In this document: piece after piece, positions 15,897 to 24,162 of the stretch
How positions within the stretch are numbered: the first letter of the stretch is position 1
Layout of the letters: each line of letters starts with the position of its first letter
Assembly (NCBI GenBank): GCA_019310725.1
Contig: JAFDDT010000003.1
Coordinates: 1-46,564, forward strand
Origin: Deltaproteobacteria bacterium
GTDB taxonomy: Bacteria; Desulfobacterota; DSM-4660; Desulfatiglandales; B25-G16
Direction of reading: 5' to 3'
Length of the DNA: 46,564 nt
Made by a program: the position numbers and the translations under genes
Notes under the pieces: generated by a model
Told to the model about the DNA's origin: nothing
Databases searched by the model: none
Seen by the model: only the letters and a program-made list of their open reading frames with translations

Positions 15897-17243
15897 ATGA
15901 GCGAACCCGACTTAGACCCCCGTTTGCCTCTCATACAAAATGCTGACCTAAAGGATAAGGTCGTTCTGGTCAGAGTTGACCACAACGTTGTCAAGAAGGG
16001 TGAAATCCGCGATCCCTACCGGATCGATGCCACCCTGGGGACACTTTACAATATCGTGGAGCGAGGAGGCCGGCTCATCCTCATGACTCACGTGGGCCGA
16101 ACACGAGACAAAGAGACCAACCACATCAAAGTGGACGATGACACCTCCGTCCATCCGGTTGTTGATTATCTAGAGCGCAAATTGCACACCAAGTTTATGG
16201 TACCCCAGTTTCCAGTCCATCCAGAATGGGGTATCAGAGAGATCGATACCTCCATCAATTGGTATATTAGGGACCTCTTAGCACACCGGGTGGGGGGCAT
16301 CTACCTGCCCAATACGCGCTGGTTCGAGGGTGAGGAGGCCACTGGTGAGAAGCGACAGCGCTTTGCCGTGCAACTGGCTGGCCTGGCCGATGTCTTTGTC
16401 AACGACGCCTTTGGCTCGTGGCAAGCTCATGTCTCAACGGTTGACGTGACCAAACATCTGCCGAGCTTTGCCGGTTTCCTTCTCCAGAAGGAACTCAGCA
16501 ACCTGAAGCACGTGCTGGAACCCGATCGGCCCTTTATCGCCGTTGTAGCCGGGGCCAAATATGACACCAAGATCGGCCCGCTATACCAAATCTACAAAAA
16601 GGTTGATCACCTGATACTGGGGGGAATCATTTACAATACCTTTCTGTGCGCCAAACACGATATTCACGTACGCGGGGTAAGCGAAACCGACATCCAGGCA
16701 GCCAAGGATCTGGTGAAGCTGGACAAGGTAGCCAAGAAGGTGATCGAATTACCTTTTCTGGTCGAGTCAGATACCATAGAGGGTCGGGTGGAAGGCAAGT
16801 ACCGCACCCGCAGCATCAAGGACTTTAAGAAAGGAGATCAGTTCGGCTATTTCTTGGATGTGCCTCCGGAATCATTCGACGCAACAGGGGTGGCAGAGGT
16901 TATTGGCTCGGCAAAAACCATTTTTGTCAATGCGGTTATGGGCCTCACTCCGCACTTTTACGAAGGGTCGGAAAAACTGGACCACACCATTGACCGGAAC
17001 AGGCAAGCCCAAAAGTTCTATGGCGGGGGCGACACCCTCCAGGAATTCAAGAACCTCAGCCCCGGACTGTACCTGGCCGCTATGGATAGCGCTCAGTATT
17101 ACTTTTTTACCGGAGGAGGAACAGTGCTTAAAGCCATTGAGGAAGGCACACCCTACGGTCTTGAACCAGTTAAGGCCCTAATAGAAAACGGGGGATCAGC
17201 GCCAAAAAACCCAGCGCATAGTAATTTGTCACAGATCACGTAG
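15897..17243 (+). CDS. pgk: divergent phosphoglycerate kinase
   Basis: PGK moves phosphate between 1,3-bisphosphoglycerate and ADP in glycolysis. The 448-aa protein (usual bacterial length near 395) keeps the fold landmarks but with altered residues: VLVRVDHNVV for RVDFNVP, MTHVGR for SHLGRP, VNDAFGSWQAHVSTV for NDAFGxxHRAHxS, VVAGAKYDTKIGPL for GGAKVxDKI (Lys221 kept), GGGDT (376-380) for GGGDS, and TGGGTVLKAIEEG for STGGGAxLE. Arg42, probably the catalytic arginine, and the substrate-loop Asp and Asn are present. Insertions are seen around residues 75-140 and near the C-terminus. A good AGGAG precedes the ATG. An alpha/beta hydrolase follows by 12 bases. It may be a true PGK from a side branch or a paralogue with another acyl-phosphate substrate. 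Confidence 0.8.
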   Translation: MSEPDLDPRLPLIQNADLKDKVVLVRVDHNVVKKGEIRDPYRIDATLGTLYNIVERGGRLILMTHVGRTRDKETNHIKVDDDTSVHPVVDYLERKLHTKFMVPQFPVHPEWGIREIDTSINWYIRDLLAHRVGGIYLPNTRWFEGEEATGEKRQRFAVQLAGLADVFVNDAFGSWQAHVSTVDVTKHLPSFAGFLLQKELSNLKHVLEPDRPFIAVVAGAKYDTKIGPLYQIYKKVDHLILGGIIYNTFLCAKHDIHVRGVSETDIQAAKDLVKLDKVAKKVIELPFLVESDTIEGRVEGKYRTRSIKDFKKGDQFGYFLDVPPESFDATGVAEVIGSAKTIFVNAVMGLTPHFYEGSEKLDHTIDRNRQAQKFYGGGDTLQEFKNLSPGLYLAAMDSAQYYFFTGGGTVLKAIEEGTPYGLEPVKALIENGGSAPKNPAHSNLSQIT

Positions 17244-17255
17244 AAGGGAAAACAA

Positions 17256-18026
17256 GTGCCATTCACAAACATAAATGGGATAGACATCTATTACGAGACC
17301 CATGGCGATGGTGATACCACCATACTCCTCCACCATGGTTTTGGCTGTACCAAAATGTGGCACGATATATATCCACCTCTGGTGGGAAAGGGTTACAGGG
17401 TAGTTATGTATGATAGAAGAGGATATGGACAGTCTGAAAAGGGCACTGATTTCCAAGGATTTTATGAAGGAGATCAATTTCGCTCTGAGAGTGTAAAAGA
17501 TTTATCCACACTGAGAGAGATCCTGGATATCGACTGCTTTCATATCATTGGTCATTGTGAAGGAGGAGTAATCGGAATAGAATATGCGGTCAAATATCCT
17601 CACCTCGTTAAGACACTGGTTGTTTCAAGCACTCAGTGCTACAGCACCATGACTATGGCCGAATTCAACCGACAAAAATTCCCAAAACCATTTCGAGATC
17701 TGGGGCCTGACCTGAGGAAAAAGTTTGTTGATTGGCATGGAAAGGACCGTGCTGAATCATCCTATGATCAGTTCCGTAAGTACGGCGGGGCTTATGGGAA
17801 GGGGATCTTTGACTTGAGAGGTTTGCTACCATCCGCAGCGTGTCCCACTCTTGTGCTGTATCCGGACAGGAGTTTTCTCTTTGACGTTGAGCAGGGGGTT
17901 TCGTTTTATCGTCACCTACCCAAGGGAGAGCTTGCAATACTTCCAGGCTGTGGGCACAATACCTATGAGGAACAACCCAAGGAATACACCCGGCTTGTCT
18001 TGAATTTTCTTAAGAGACACCATTAG
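17256..18026 (+). CDS. alpha/beta hydrolase with Cys at the nucleophile position
   Basis: The 256-aa protein has the alpha/beta hydrolase layout: HHGFGCTKMW (oxyanion loop), YDRRGYGQSE, nucleophile elbow IIGHCEGGVIG, acid strand LVLYPDRSFLF and C-terminal GCGHNTYEEQP with the catalytic His. The elbow normally reads GxSxG; here it is G-H-C-E-G with Cys101. A Cys nucleophile is known in dienelactone hydrolases, but this protein looks like the 3-oxoadipate enol-lactonase/haloperoxidase branch. Translation starts at GTG after GAAGGGAAAACAA, 12 bases behind the pgk-like gene, so the two are probably co-transcribed. The substrate is unknown. Confidence 0.85.
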   Translation: MPFTNINGIDIYYETHGDGDTTILLHHGFGCTKMWHDIYPPLVGKGYRVVMYDRRGYGQSEKGTDFQGFYEGDQFRSESVKDLSTLREILDIDCFHIIGHCEGGVIGIEYAVKYPHLVKTLVVSSTQCYSTMTMAEFNRQKFPKPFRDLGPDLRKKFVDWHGKDRAESSYDQFRKYGGAYGKGIFDLRGLLPSAACPTLVLYPDRSFLFDVEQGVSFYRHLPKGELAILPGCGHNTYEEQPKEYTRLVLNFLKRHH

Positions 18027-18337
18027 AACTTAGGGGCTTCGCCCCAATTGGAGCACTGTCGAATACTGGAGTTCTGGAATGATGGGTGAGGACTCGTTTG
18101 CCAGTGTCCCTTGCTTGCAAGCCCATCTCATCCACTATCACGATTGCATTCCCCCGTTGGTGTCTTTTTATCGGTCTTGCACACCATAATCAATAGATAC
18201 CCCCATATCTTGTGCTTTCTTTTTCTTTGACACACAATCGACTTTGGCTTATATTTACCAAATAAGAAATCAGCCTGTATCGGTTTTGACAGCTCAAGAA
18301 ACACCACGTAGTTTCGCATCCTCATACAGGATAAACG
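18027..18337. other. intergenic region with short GGGGC hairpin
   Basis: No gene is seen. Just after the hydrolase stop, GGGGC-TTC-GCCCC (18033-18045) forms a compact hairpin without a following T-run, so it is at best a weak terminator. The remainder is the leader of the hybrid kinase; no operator could be recognised. Confidence 0.35.
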
Positions 18338-21064
18338 ATGAAAGACAGAGATAAGACAAAGGAGCAACTCATACATGAATTGAATGCCCTGCGCCAGCGG
18401 GTTTCCGATTTAGAAGCAGAGGCCACCGAACACACGCAGGCAGAAGAAATGTTGAGAGAATCAGAGGAGAAATTTAGGACCCTTGCAGAACATTCACCTA
18501 ACATGGTTTTTATCAACATAAAGGGCAAGGTCGTGTATGCCAATGACAAAGCTGTAGAGATTACAGGGTATACCAAGGAGGAGTTTTACTCCCCTGATTT
18601 CGACTTCCTTGCCTTGATCGCACCGGAATATAGAGCCCTCTTGAAGGCAAATTTCAACAGGCACATAAGAGGCGAACAGCTCCCCGCATATGAATATGCA
18701 CTTATCACGAAAGAGGGTAAGAGAGTTGAGGTACTGCTTACCTCAAGATTGATAACATACCGTGGAGAGCATACTATCCTCGGGACTGTAACGGACATCA
18801 GCATGCGCAAGCGCGTGGAAAGTGCCTTGCGCGAGAGCGAAGAACGTTATCGAGATCTCTTTGAGCAGTCCAAAGATGCTATCTATATCACCACCCGAAA
18901 AGGCAAACTTGTTGAAGTCAATCAATCTTTCTTGGATCTTTTTGGCTATAGTGGAGAAGAGTTAACAAAATCGAAGGCTCAAGACATATATGTTAATCCC
19001 ACCGACCGAGCCAAGTTCCAGCAAGAGATAGAAAAAAACGGTTCGGTCAAAGATTTTGAAGTGAAACTTCGCAAGAAAGATGGAACTGAGATGGATTGTG
19101 TGCTCACTGCAACTGTGAGGCAAGCGGATGATGAGAGTATCCTTGGATACCAGGGCATCATCCGCGATATTAGCGAGCGGAAGACCTTGCTGAAAATGTT
19201 GCGCAAATACGAGTTTATTGTGAATACCTCCAAACAATTTATGACCCTCATCAACAGAGACTATACCTACGAGGCTGTGAATGAAGCATATTGCCTCGCC
19301 CACAACAAATTGCGAGAGCAAGTCCTTGGCAAAACCGTGGCAAAAATCTGGGGAGAAGAGAGATTCAAAAGAATCATTAAGCCCTATTTAGATAAGTGCT
19401 TTGCCGGCCACCAGACCCATGACCAGAAGTGGTTTGAATTTACTGGGAAAAAGCAGAAATATTATGACGTAAGCTATTACCCATACTACGGGAACAAATC
19501 AGAGGTGACCCACGCTGTGGTCATTACTCACGACATGACAGAGCGAAAACACGCAGAGGAGGCACTTCAGGAAAGTGAACTCAAATTCCGGAATCTGTTC
19601 GACCTTTCTCCTCAGGCTATCGCTGTTGCAAACGGGAAGACGGGCAGATTAACTGAGGTCAACGACAAGTTCTGTGAACTGACCCGATACGCTCGAAAGA
19701 AGGTCCTCGGAAAAAGCCTTTCGGAATTGCGCTTTTTCTCTGAGAGCGAGAGAGACGCGTTTCTAAAAGAGCTTCAGACATCAGGGGAACTTGACGGATT
19801 GGAGATACACCCCGAAGCCAGGGACGGCTCTGTTCTCAACGTGATCATGTCCGCCAAGCTCATTCGCATCACAGGTGAAGAATTTGTACTTACGGCATTC
19901 CTCGATATGTCTGACCAAAAGCGGCTCGAAGCACAACTTCAACAGGCGCAAAAAATGGAAGCTCTTGGCACTTTGGCCGGCGGCATTGCTCACAACTTCA
20001 ACAACCTCCTCATGGGCATCCAGGCAAATGCCTCCTTACTCCTGCTGGAAATTGACCCTAATGATCCAAATTATAATAGGCTTATGAATATTGAAAAAAT
20101 GGTTCAAAACGGGTCCAGACTCACCAAACAACTACTTGGGTATGCCAGAGAGGGCAGATATGAGGTCAGGCCCACGAGTCTGAATCGATTGGTGAAAGAA
20201 ACCTCTGACACCTTTGGCCTGACCAAAAAGGAGATCAAAGTTCATCAGAAGCTTTCCAGAGACCTGTTTGCAATAGAGGCAGACCAGGGGCAGATTGAGC
20301 AAATCCTGTGGAACCTCTATGTAAATGCCGCAGATGCGATGCCGGATGGTGGAGACCTCTTCCTGGAAACTATAAATGTTACCCATAAGGATATTACAGG
20401 TAAACCCTCCAAGTTAAAGCCTGGGGACTATGTGCTGCTAACCCTTACTGATACAGGCACAGGCATGGATAAAAAGACCGTAGGACGCATCTTTGATCCC
20501 TTTTTTACCACTAAGGGTATGGGCAGAGGCACTGGCCTCGGATTGGCCTCTGTTTACGGGATCGTAAAAAGCCATGGTGGTACCATTTCTGTCTCGAGCA
20601 AAAAAGGTAAGGGTACTACCTTTAATCTTTATCTGCCAGCCTCAAAAAGGCAAGCAATGAAAGAGGACAGAGGGCTTGATAAATTTGAACCGGGCAAAGA
20701 AACTGTTCTTCTCGTGGATGATGAAGATATGGTTCTCGATGTTGGCACACAGATTCTGGAAAAAATGGGACACAAGGTCATGAAAGCCAAGAGCGGACAA
20801 GAGGCCATAGAGATTTACGAAAAGCATAGGGATCTGATCAACCTTGTGATCCTTGATATGATTATGCCGGGTGTAGGTGGGGGTGAGACCTATGACAGGA
20901 TAAAAGCAATCAACCCCGAGGTAAAAGTCCTTCTCTCAACTGGTTACAGCATTAATGGGCAGGCAACCGAAATTCTGGAACGCGGTTGTAACGGCTTCAT
21001 CCAGAAACCTTTTAGAATGGAAGAACTGTCTCATAAAATAAGAGAGGTTCTGGGCAAAGACTAG
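18338..21064 (+). CDS. hybrid sensor histidine kinase, four PAS domains and receiver
   Basis: The 908-aa protein starts with a short coiled coil (LIHELNALRQRVSDLEAEA), then four PAS/PAC units: about 43-155 (FRTLAEHSPNMVFIN ... GTVTDISMRKR), 163-282 (YRDLFEQSKDAIYI ... GIIRDISERK), 285-405 (a weaker PAS-like unit) and 412-525 (FRNLFDLSPQAIAV ... FLDMSDQKRLE). The dimerisation/phosphoacceptor domain has GGIAHNFNNLL with His552. The ATPase domain shows the N box (YVNAADAMPDGG), G1 (DTGTGMD) and G2 (GRGTGLGLASVYG). A C-terminal receiver carries VLLVDDED, phosphoacceptor Asp840 (LDMIMP) and the QKPF lysine. No membrane segment is seen, so it is a cytoplasmic sensor. Its kinase-receiver half closely resembles the kinase at 24163, so the two are paralogues. 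The sensed signal is unknown. Confidence 0.93.
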   Translation: MKDRDKTKEQLIHELNALRQRVSDLEAEATEHTQAEEMLRESEEKFRTLAEHSPNMVFINIKGKVVYANDKAVEITGYTKEEFYSPDFDFLALIAPEYRALLKANFNRHIRGEQLPAYEYALITKEGKRVEVLLTSRLITYRGEHTILGTVTDISMRKRVESALRESEERYRDLFEQSKDAIYITTRKGKLVEVNQSFLDLFGYSGEELTKSKAQDIYVNPTDRAKFQQEIEKNGSVKDFEVKLRKKDGTEMDCVLTATVRQADDESILGYQGIIRDISERKTLLKMLRKYEFIVNTSKQFMTLINRDYTYEAVNEAYCLAHNKLREQVLGKTVAKIWGEERFKRIIKPYLDKCFAGHQTHDQKWFEFTGKKQKYYDVSYYPYYGNKSEVTHAVVITHDMTERKHAEEALQESELKFRNLFDLSPQAIAVANGKTGRLTEVNDKFCELTRYARKKVLGKSLSELRFFSESERDAFLKELQTSGELDGLEIHPEARDGSVLNVIMSAKLIRITGEEFVLTAFLDMSDQKRLEAQLQQAQKMEALGTLAGGIAHNFNNLLMGIQANASLLLLEIDPNDPNYNRLMNIEKMVQNGSRLTKQLLGYAREGRYEVRPTSLNRLVKETSDTFGLTKKEIKVHQKLSRDLFAIEADQGQIEQILWNLYVNAADAMPDGGDLFLETINVTHKDITGKPSKLKPGDYVLLTLTDTGTGMDKKTVGRIFDPFFTTKGMGRGTGLGLASVYGIVKSHGGTISVSSKKGKGTTFNLYLPASKRQAMKEDRGLDKFEPGKETVLLVDDEDMVLDVGTQILEKMGHKVMKAKSGQEAIEIYEKHRDLINLVILDMIMPGVGGGETYDRIKAINPEVKVLLSTGYSINGQATEILERGCNGFIQKPFRMEELSHKIREVLGKD

Positions 21065-21477
21065 ATAGCGCTTCTACAAATCTCGCACCAGCATTTCCTT
21101 TGGCCCGATATGGCATGTTCTGTCTAAGAAACCCGAGTCTGCTTCAGAAAACCCAAACCACACATACTGTGCTATGCCACTATCCTATTGGCCCTTTTTT
21201 AGTCCCTTACAAATGGAATTGTGCCCAAAATGGTCACGATTTTTTCCTGGAAAAGACCTGCTGGTCAGAAGATTTAGGGATTGAGGGATTACATTAAGCA
21301 GATTGTTTACAATTCGTTGATTCCTCAATCCGTAATTTCTCAATTCCGGTTTATCCGGGTTAGGAAATCTAAACCCAGCCCTTTGATGGTAGGCTATCGC
21401 TAAAAAAATCGAAAAAGATTAAAGTTTTCCTCAAAAGATGCCGATAGGCTATGTGGATTGTTGTAAAATGTTGTGAT
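21065..21477. repeat. intergenic region with GATTGAGG inverted repeat
   Basis: No gene is supported. GGATTGAGG (21279-21287) pairs with CCTCAATCC (21323-21331), and neighbouring 'ATTGAGGGATT' and 'TCTCAATTCC' phrases extend the similarity, giving an imperfect inverted repeat typical of dispersed intergenic repeats. The 21100..21297 ORF has no recognisable family. The riboswitch follows. Confidence 0.35.
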
Positions 21478-21570
21478 TTTGCTGAAGGGCAAACCTTCCG
21501 AAAGGTTGGGACGCAAAGCCTCCGACTTAGATCAGCTTGAGGTGACAAGGTAGCGGGGCTGCTAAGCAAA
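21478..21570 (+). promoter_or_regulatory. cyclic-di-GMP-I (GEMM) riboswitch
   Basis: The sequence contains the conserved GEMM-I core: AGGGCAAACC, a GAAA-type tetraloop hairpin (CCTTCCGAAAGGTT), GGGACGCAAAGCCTCCGAC, and the 3' element AAGGTAGCGGGGCTGCTAAGC. The closing P1 helix can form between TTTGCT (21478-21483) and AGCAAA (21565-21570). This class binds cyclic di-GMP and controls downstream translation or termination. The next gene, 95 bases further, encodes an unknown 115-aa protein, with a possible terminator hairpin in between. Confidence 0.95.
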
Positions 21571-21576
21571 CGAAAC

Positions 21577-21618
21577 AAATAAACCCGCTTCTTGCCCCCA
21601 GAGGTGGGTTTATTTATG
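21577..21618 (+). terminator. terminator-like hairpin between riboswitch and 21665 gene
   Basis: AAATAAACCC (21577-21586) pairs perfectly with GGGTTTATTT (21606-21615) over 10 bp. The descending strand itself ends in TTTATTTAT, which could serve as the U-rich tail. Its position directly after the GEMM aptamer suggests it is the expression platform, but no clear alternative antiterminator pairing was worked out. Confidence 0.6.
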
Positions 21619-21664
21619 CAGCTTCTCCAAAACGATCAACATCTCGCAATTTTGGTGAGAACAC

Positions 21665-22012
21665 ATGAAAATTACCGAAACCGCCAGCTCCATTAGGCAA
21701 CAACAGCCTGGGCAATTCAGGAAACCAGAAGACGGTAGCGCACCGTTTACTCATGTGAACGACCAAAAGCTGGTTACCACAAAGGACCAGAAAGGATACT
21801 CTGTTTACGTCAGTAACGAGAAGCTCGTAGCCCCGGACAGGGTGATAGAATCTGATTTCCCCAAGCTCTTTGATTTTGATGCCGGGGTGCAATTCAGTCT
21901 TGAAAAACTGAGTCGGACTCCCAGGGATGAAGACATTCACCCACAATATGACAAGGCCGCAAAACCAGAGATAGTGACCAAAAAGAAATCGATCATTGAT
22001 CAGTGGGTCTGA
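21665..22012 (+). CDS. unknown 115-aa protein controlled by c-di-GMP riboswitch
   Basis: No family is recognised. The protein is hydrophilic and lacks a signal peptide or membrane segments. It starts MKITETASSIRQQQPGQF, contains FTHVNDQKLVTTKDQKGYSVYVSNEKLV and ends KPEIVTKKKSIIDQWV. The Gln/Pro-rich N-terminus looks disordered; the middle may form a small beta domain. GGTGAG lies just before the ATG. The only regulatory clue is the c-di-GMP-I riboswitch and hairpin directly upstream, which point to a motility, adhesion, pilus or extracellular-matrix role. The next gene, for a cyclic-nucleotide-binding-domain protein, starts 156 bases downstream. The long minus-strand ORF across the same region is read as its shadow. 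Confidence 0.65.
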   Translation: MKITETASSIRQQQPGQFRKPEDGSAPFTHVNDQKLVTTKDQKGYSVYVSNEKLVAPDRVIESDFPKLFDFDAGVQFSLEKLSRTPRDEDIHPQYDKAAKPEIVTKKKSIIDQWV

Positions 22013-22168
22013 AACACTGGGAAGCGCAAGATCTTGCGTCTGAAAAACGGTATTGAGCCCAGGGGAAAGCAATATCCCGGGAAAATCATGCGTGTCTCTA
22101 TACAACGCTGTTTGAACCTGAAGGTGACTCTCATGACATCACATATATAGATTAATGAAAAGGAGAAC

Positions 22169-22564
22169 ATGTTCATGAAAAGCAAAACATACAAACCAGG
22201 AGAAATCATAATCCAAGAAGGGGAGATGGGAAGAGACCTCTATGTTTTGAATGACGGTGTTGTTGAAATATCAACTAAGGAAGACAATGGAAGTGTTATT
22301 CTGAACGAAATTGAGCCCCCACAAATTCTTGGAGAACTTTCTTTTTTGACTGGTCTTCCGAGGACAGCGACAGCAAAAGCGAAGACAAATACAGAGCTAT
22401 ATATCTTCAGATACGAGAATTTGGAAGGGCAAATTGCGGAATTACCTAAGAGTATTAAGCCAATCATAAATACACTCATTAACCGCGTCAGGGCTCAGGA
22501 CAGAAGGATTGTAGAGTTGGAAGAGGAGATGTTAACGTTAAAGAGAAAACTACTAACATCGTAA
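22169..22564 (+). CDS. cyclic nucleotide-binding domain protein (stand-alone)
   Basis: The 131-aa protein is one cNMP-binding (CAP-type) domain: YKPGEIIIQEGEMGRDLYVLNDGVVEIS at the start, then the phosphate-binding-cassette region ILGELSFLTGLPRTATAKA with the GELxxxxxxxRxAT pattern, where Arg contacts the cyclic phosphate in binding members. The C-terminus is a helical coiled coil (INRVRAQDRRIVELEEEMLTLKRKL) instead of a helix-turn-helix DNA-binding domain. It therefore probably works through protein contacts. AAAGGAGAAC precedes the ATG, a strong start. It may be in the same transcript as the riboswitch-controlled gene. Confidence 0.9.
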   Translation: MFMKSKTYKPGEIIIQEGEMGRDLYVLNDGVVEISTKEDNGSVILNEIEPPQILGELSFLTGLPRTATAKAKTNTELYIFRYENLEGQIAELPKSIKPIINTLINRVRAQDRRIVELEEEMLTLKRKLLTS

Positions 22565-22713
22565 TTCCCGCTTTCATGAACAACTGTTCTACAGCTCACA
22601 CTCATCCTTCACGTAATACAGTGACTGTTTCCACATCTTTTCAGCACGAGCAGAAAATCCACCTTTGTAATCAGATCACAGGCGTTGAAACTATATCACT
22701 ATCGCGGCTCCCC

Positions 22714-22739
22714 CCACAGAACCCTTGAGGGTTCTGTGG
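22714..22739. terminator. perfect 11-bp hairpin, possible bidirectional terminator
   Basis: CCACAGAACCC pairs perfectly with GGGTTCTGTGG around a TTGA loop. It lies 150 bases after the cNMP-domain gene. No T-run follows, so termination is uncertain; it may be another kind of structural element. Confidence 0.45.
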
Positions 22740-22779
22740 CCCAGATTCTCACATTGAGATTAAACGTGAAACTAAACCG

Positions 22780-23028
22780 GTGGTTTTTGTAAGGCAGGCT
22801 TTCATGACCAAAAAAAGATCCCCATACCCTGCAAGAAGCTTAAGAATCAATAGCCTTAGGTTTCACTATGACATGGCCCTGCTCATCGATGCATATCGAT
22901 TGCGCACAACTAAGAAACATGGTATAGGTGACACTGTGCTGTATCTAGTCATTGGCCCTAAGGAGGAAGCGCTAGTCAGAGGATTGACCGGCATCCACCT
23001 TTGCAACCGCAAACTCCTGGGCTATTGA
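22780..23028 (+). CDS. doubtful small ORF containing an inverted-repeat arm
   Basis: The 82-aa ORF starts at GTG with no convincing ribosome-binding site. Its centre (RINSLRFHYDMALL) is encoded by a 39-base arm (22845-22883) that recurs in inverted orientation at 24071-24109, where the same frame reads KINSLRFHYDVALLV. The three differences between copies give two synonymous changes and one Met/Val change, which hints at protein-coding descent. No family is recognised. It may be a decayed gene piece or a coding-like dispersed repeat, and I would not treat it as an established gene. Confidence 0.25.
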   Translation: MVFVRQAFMTKKRSPYPARSLRINSLRFHYDMALLIDAYRLRTTKKHGIGDTVLYLVIGPKEEALVRGLTGIHLCNRKLLGY

Positions 23029-24109
23029 AGAATTACTGATTGATTTGAGAAATCTGATGGCCCAAAAGTCCCTCATTGAGCTCATTGAGGAAACACTTGA
23101 TCGTGAAGAGATTGAGCTCCCTATCTTTAATCAAGTCGCCCTGAAACTCCAGCAGCAGCTTACAAGGGGCGATTACAGCCTGGCTGGGATTGCCAGAATC
23201 ATACATAAGGATCAGGGACTTGCCTCTGACGTCCTAAAAATGGCCAACTCCGTTTTTTACGCTGGTGTAAAACCTGTCAAAACCATTCAGGAGGCTACCG
23301 TGCGTCTGGGGGGAAAGACTATTTTCAATCTGGTCACCGCAGTAACCCAAAAACAGCTCTACCGCGTTCACAAAAAGAAATATGATTACTGGGCCAAACC
23401 GCTCTGGAGCCATGCCCTTGGTGTTGCCTATGCTGCTCGCTGGCTTTCACGCCACCTGGGTATGGATCAATTTGTTGACGAAGCATTTATGGCAGGCCTG
23501 CTTCATGACATTGGAAAGCTGCTTCTCCTCAAGGTAGTCGAGGATCTCGATGGAGCTGAAGTAACCCAAGACGATATCTCAAAAGATCTCGTTGATGATA
23601 TTTTGGAGACCATGCACACCTATCACGGAGAACGGCTCATGAGAGGCATGAATATCCCAGATGTGTATTGCAATGCAGCCGCGATGCACCATGATCCAGA
23701 CGTTAGTGCTGAAGATAGCATCCTAAATCTAGTAAGACTGGGAAATCTCGCTTGTCGTAAGGTTGGCATTGGGCTTAAACATGATCCTGAGCTCCTCCTT
23801 GAGACTACATCAGAGGTGATAAACCTCAATGTGACGGATCGTGAATTGGATGGCTTGCACGTAAGGTTGGAAGAATATGATGAGTGGCTGGGGAACTTTT
23901 TAGCTTAACAGTGATTGAGAGCTCACCCGAGCCATCTCGGGCGAATCCAGTTTTGGGTTCTTTTGGTCTCTATCCCTTTCCTTTGAGTTGGTTTTTCCCA
24001 TAGCGCCAATTATCCAAACAGGGATTATCCCCAACAGGGTGGAGTCAAGATGCGCTCTGAGCGAGAAACAAGCAGTGCCACATCATAGTGAAACCTAAGG
24101 CTATTGATT
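22845..24109. repeat. 39-bp inverted repeat bracketing the HDOD gene
   Basis: The left arm at 22845-22883 (AATCAATAGCCTTAGGTTTC...) and the right arm at 24071-24109 are reverse complements at 36 of 39 positions by hand alignment. They enclose the HDOD gene (about 1.2 kb between arms). Such an arrangement could allow inversion or mark a composite element. Homology outside the arms is not obvious. Confidence 0.75.
23057..23908 (+). CDS. HDOD domain protein
   Basis: HDOD proteins are signalling proteins related to HD phosphohydrolases, usually without activity, found beside two-component and c-di-GMP systems. This one (about 283 aa) has the helical HDOD core: LPIFNQVALKLQQQL, LAGIARIIHKDQGLASDVLKMANSVFY, IQEATVRLGGKTIFNLV, then SHALGVAYAARWLS and the HD-like AGLLHDIGKLLLL, with HDP later. 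The track starts at TTG 23045; I prefer ATG 23057 (MAQKSLIE), though no strong ribosome-binding site supports either. It lies between the cNMP-domain gene and the FHA kinase and is bracketed by a 39-bp inverted repeat. Function is likely regulatory, through protein contacts. Confidence 0.9.
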   Translation: MAQKSLIELIEETLDREEIELPIFNQVALKLQQQLTRGDYSLAGIARIIHKDQGLASDVLKMANSVFYAGVKPVKTIQEATVRLGGKTIFNLVTAVTQKQLYRVHKKKYDYWAKPLWSHALGVAYAARWLSRHLGMDQFVDEAFMAGLLHDIGKLLLLKVVEDLDGAEVTQDDISKDLVDDILETMHTYHGERLMRGMNIPDVYCNAAAMHHDPDVSAEDSILNLVRLGNLACRKVGIGLKHDPELLLETTSEVINLNVTDRELDGLHVRLEEYDEWLGNFLA

Positions 24110-24162
24110 TTCAGGTTTCTTGTTAGAACCCCTTCTGGACAGGACAAGAATGGGAGGAAATC

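Noticed and set aside
21614-22105. 163-aa minus-strand ORF opposite the riboswitch-controlled gene
   Set aside because: The plus strand has the riboswitch, a ribosome-binding site and a plausible protein; the minus ORF shows no family and overlaps the terminator hairpin.
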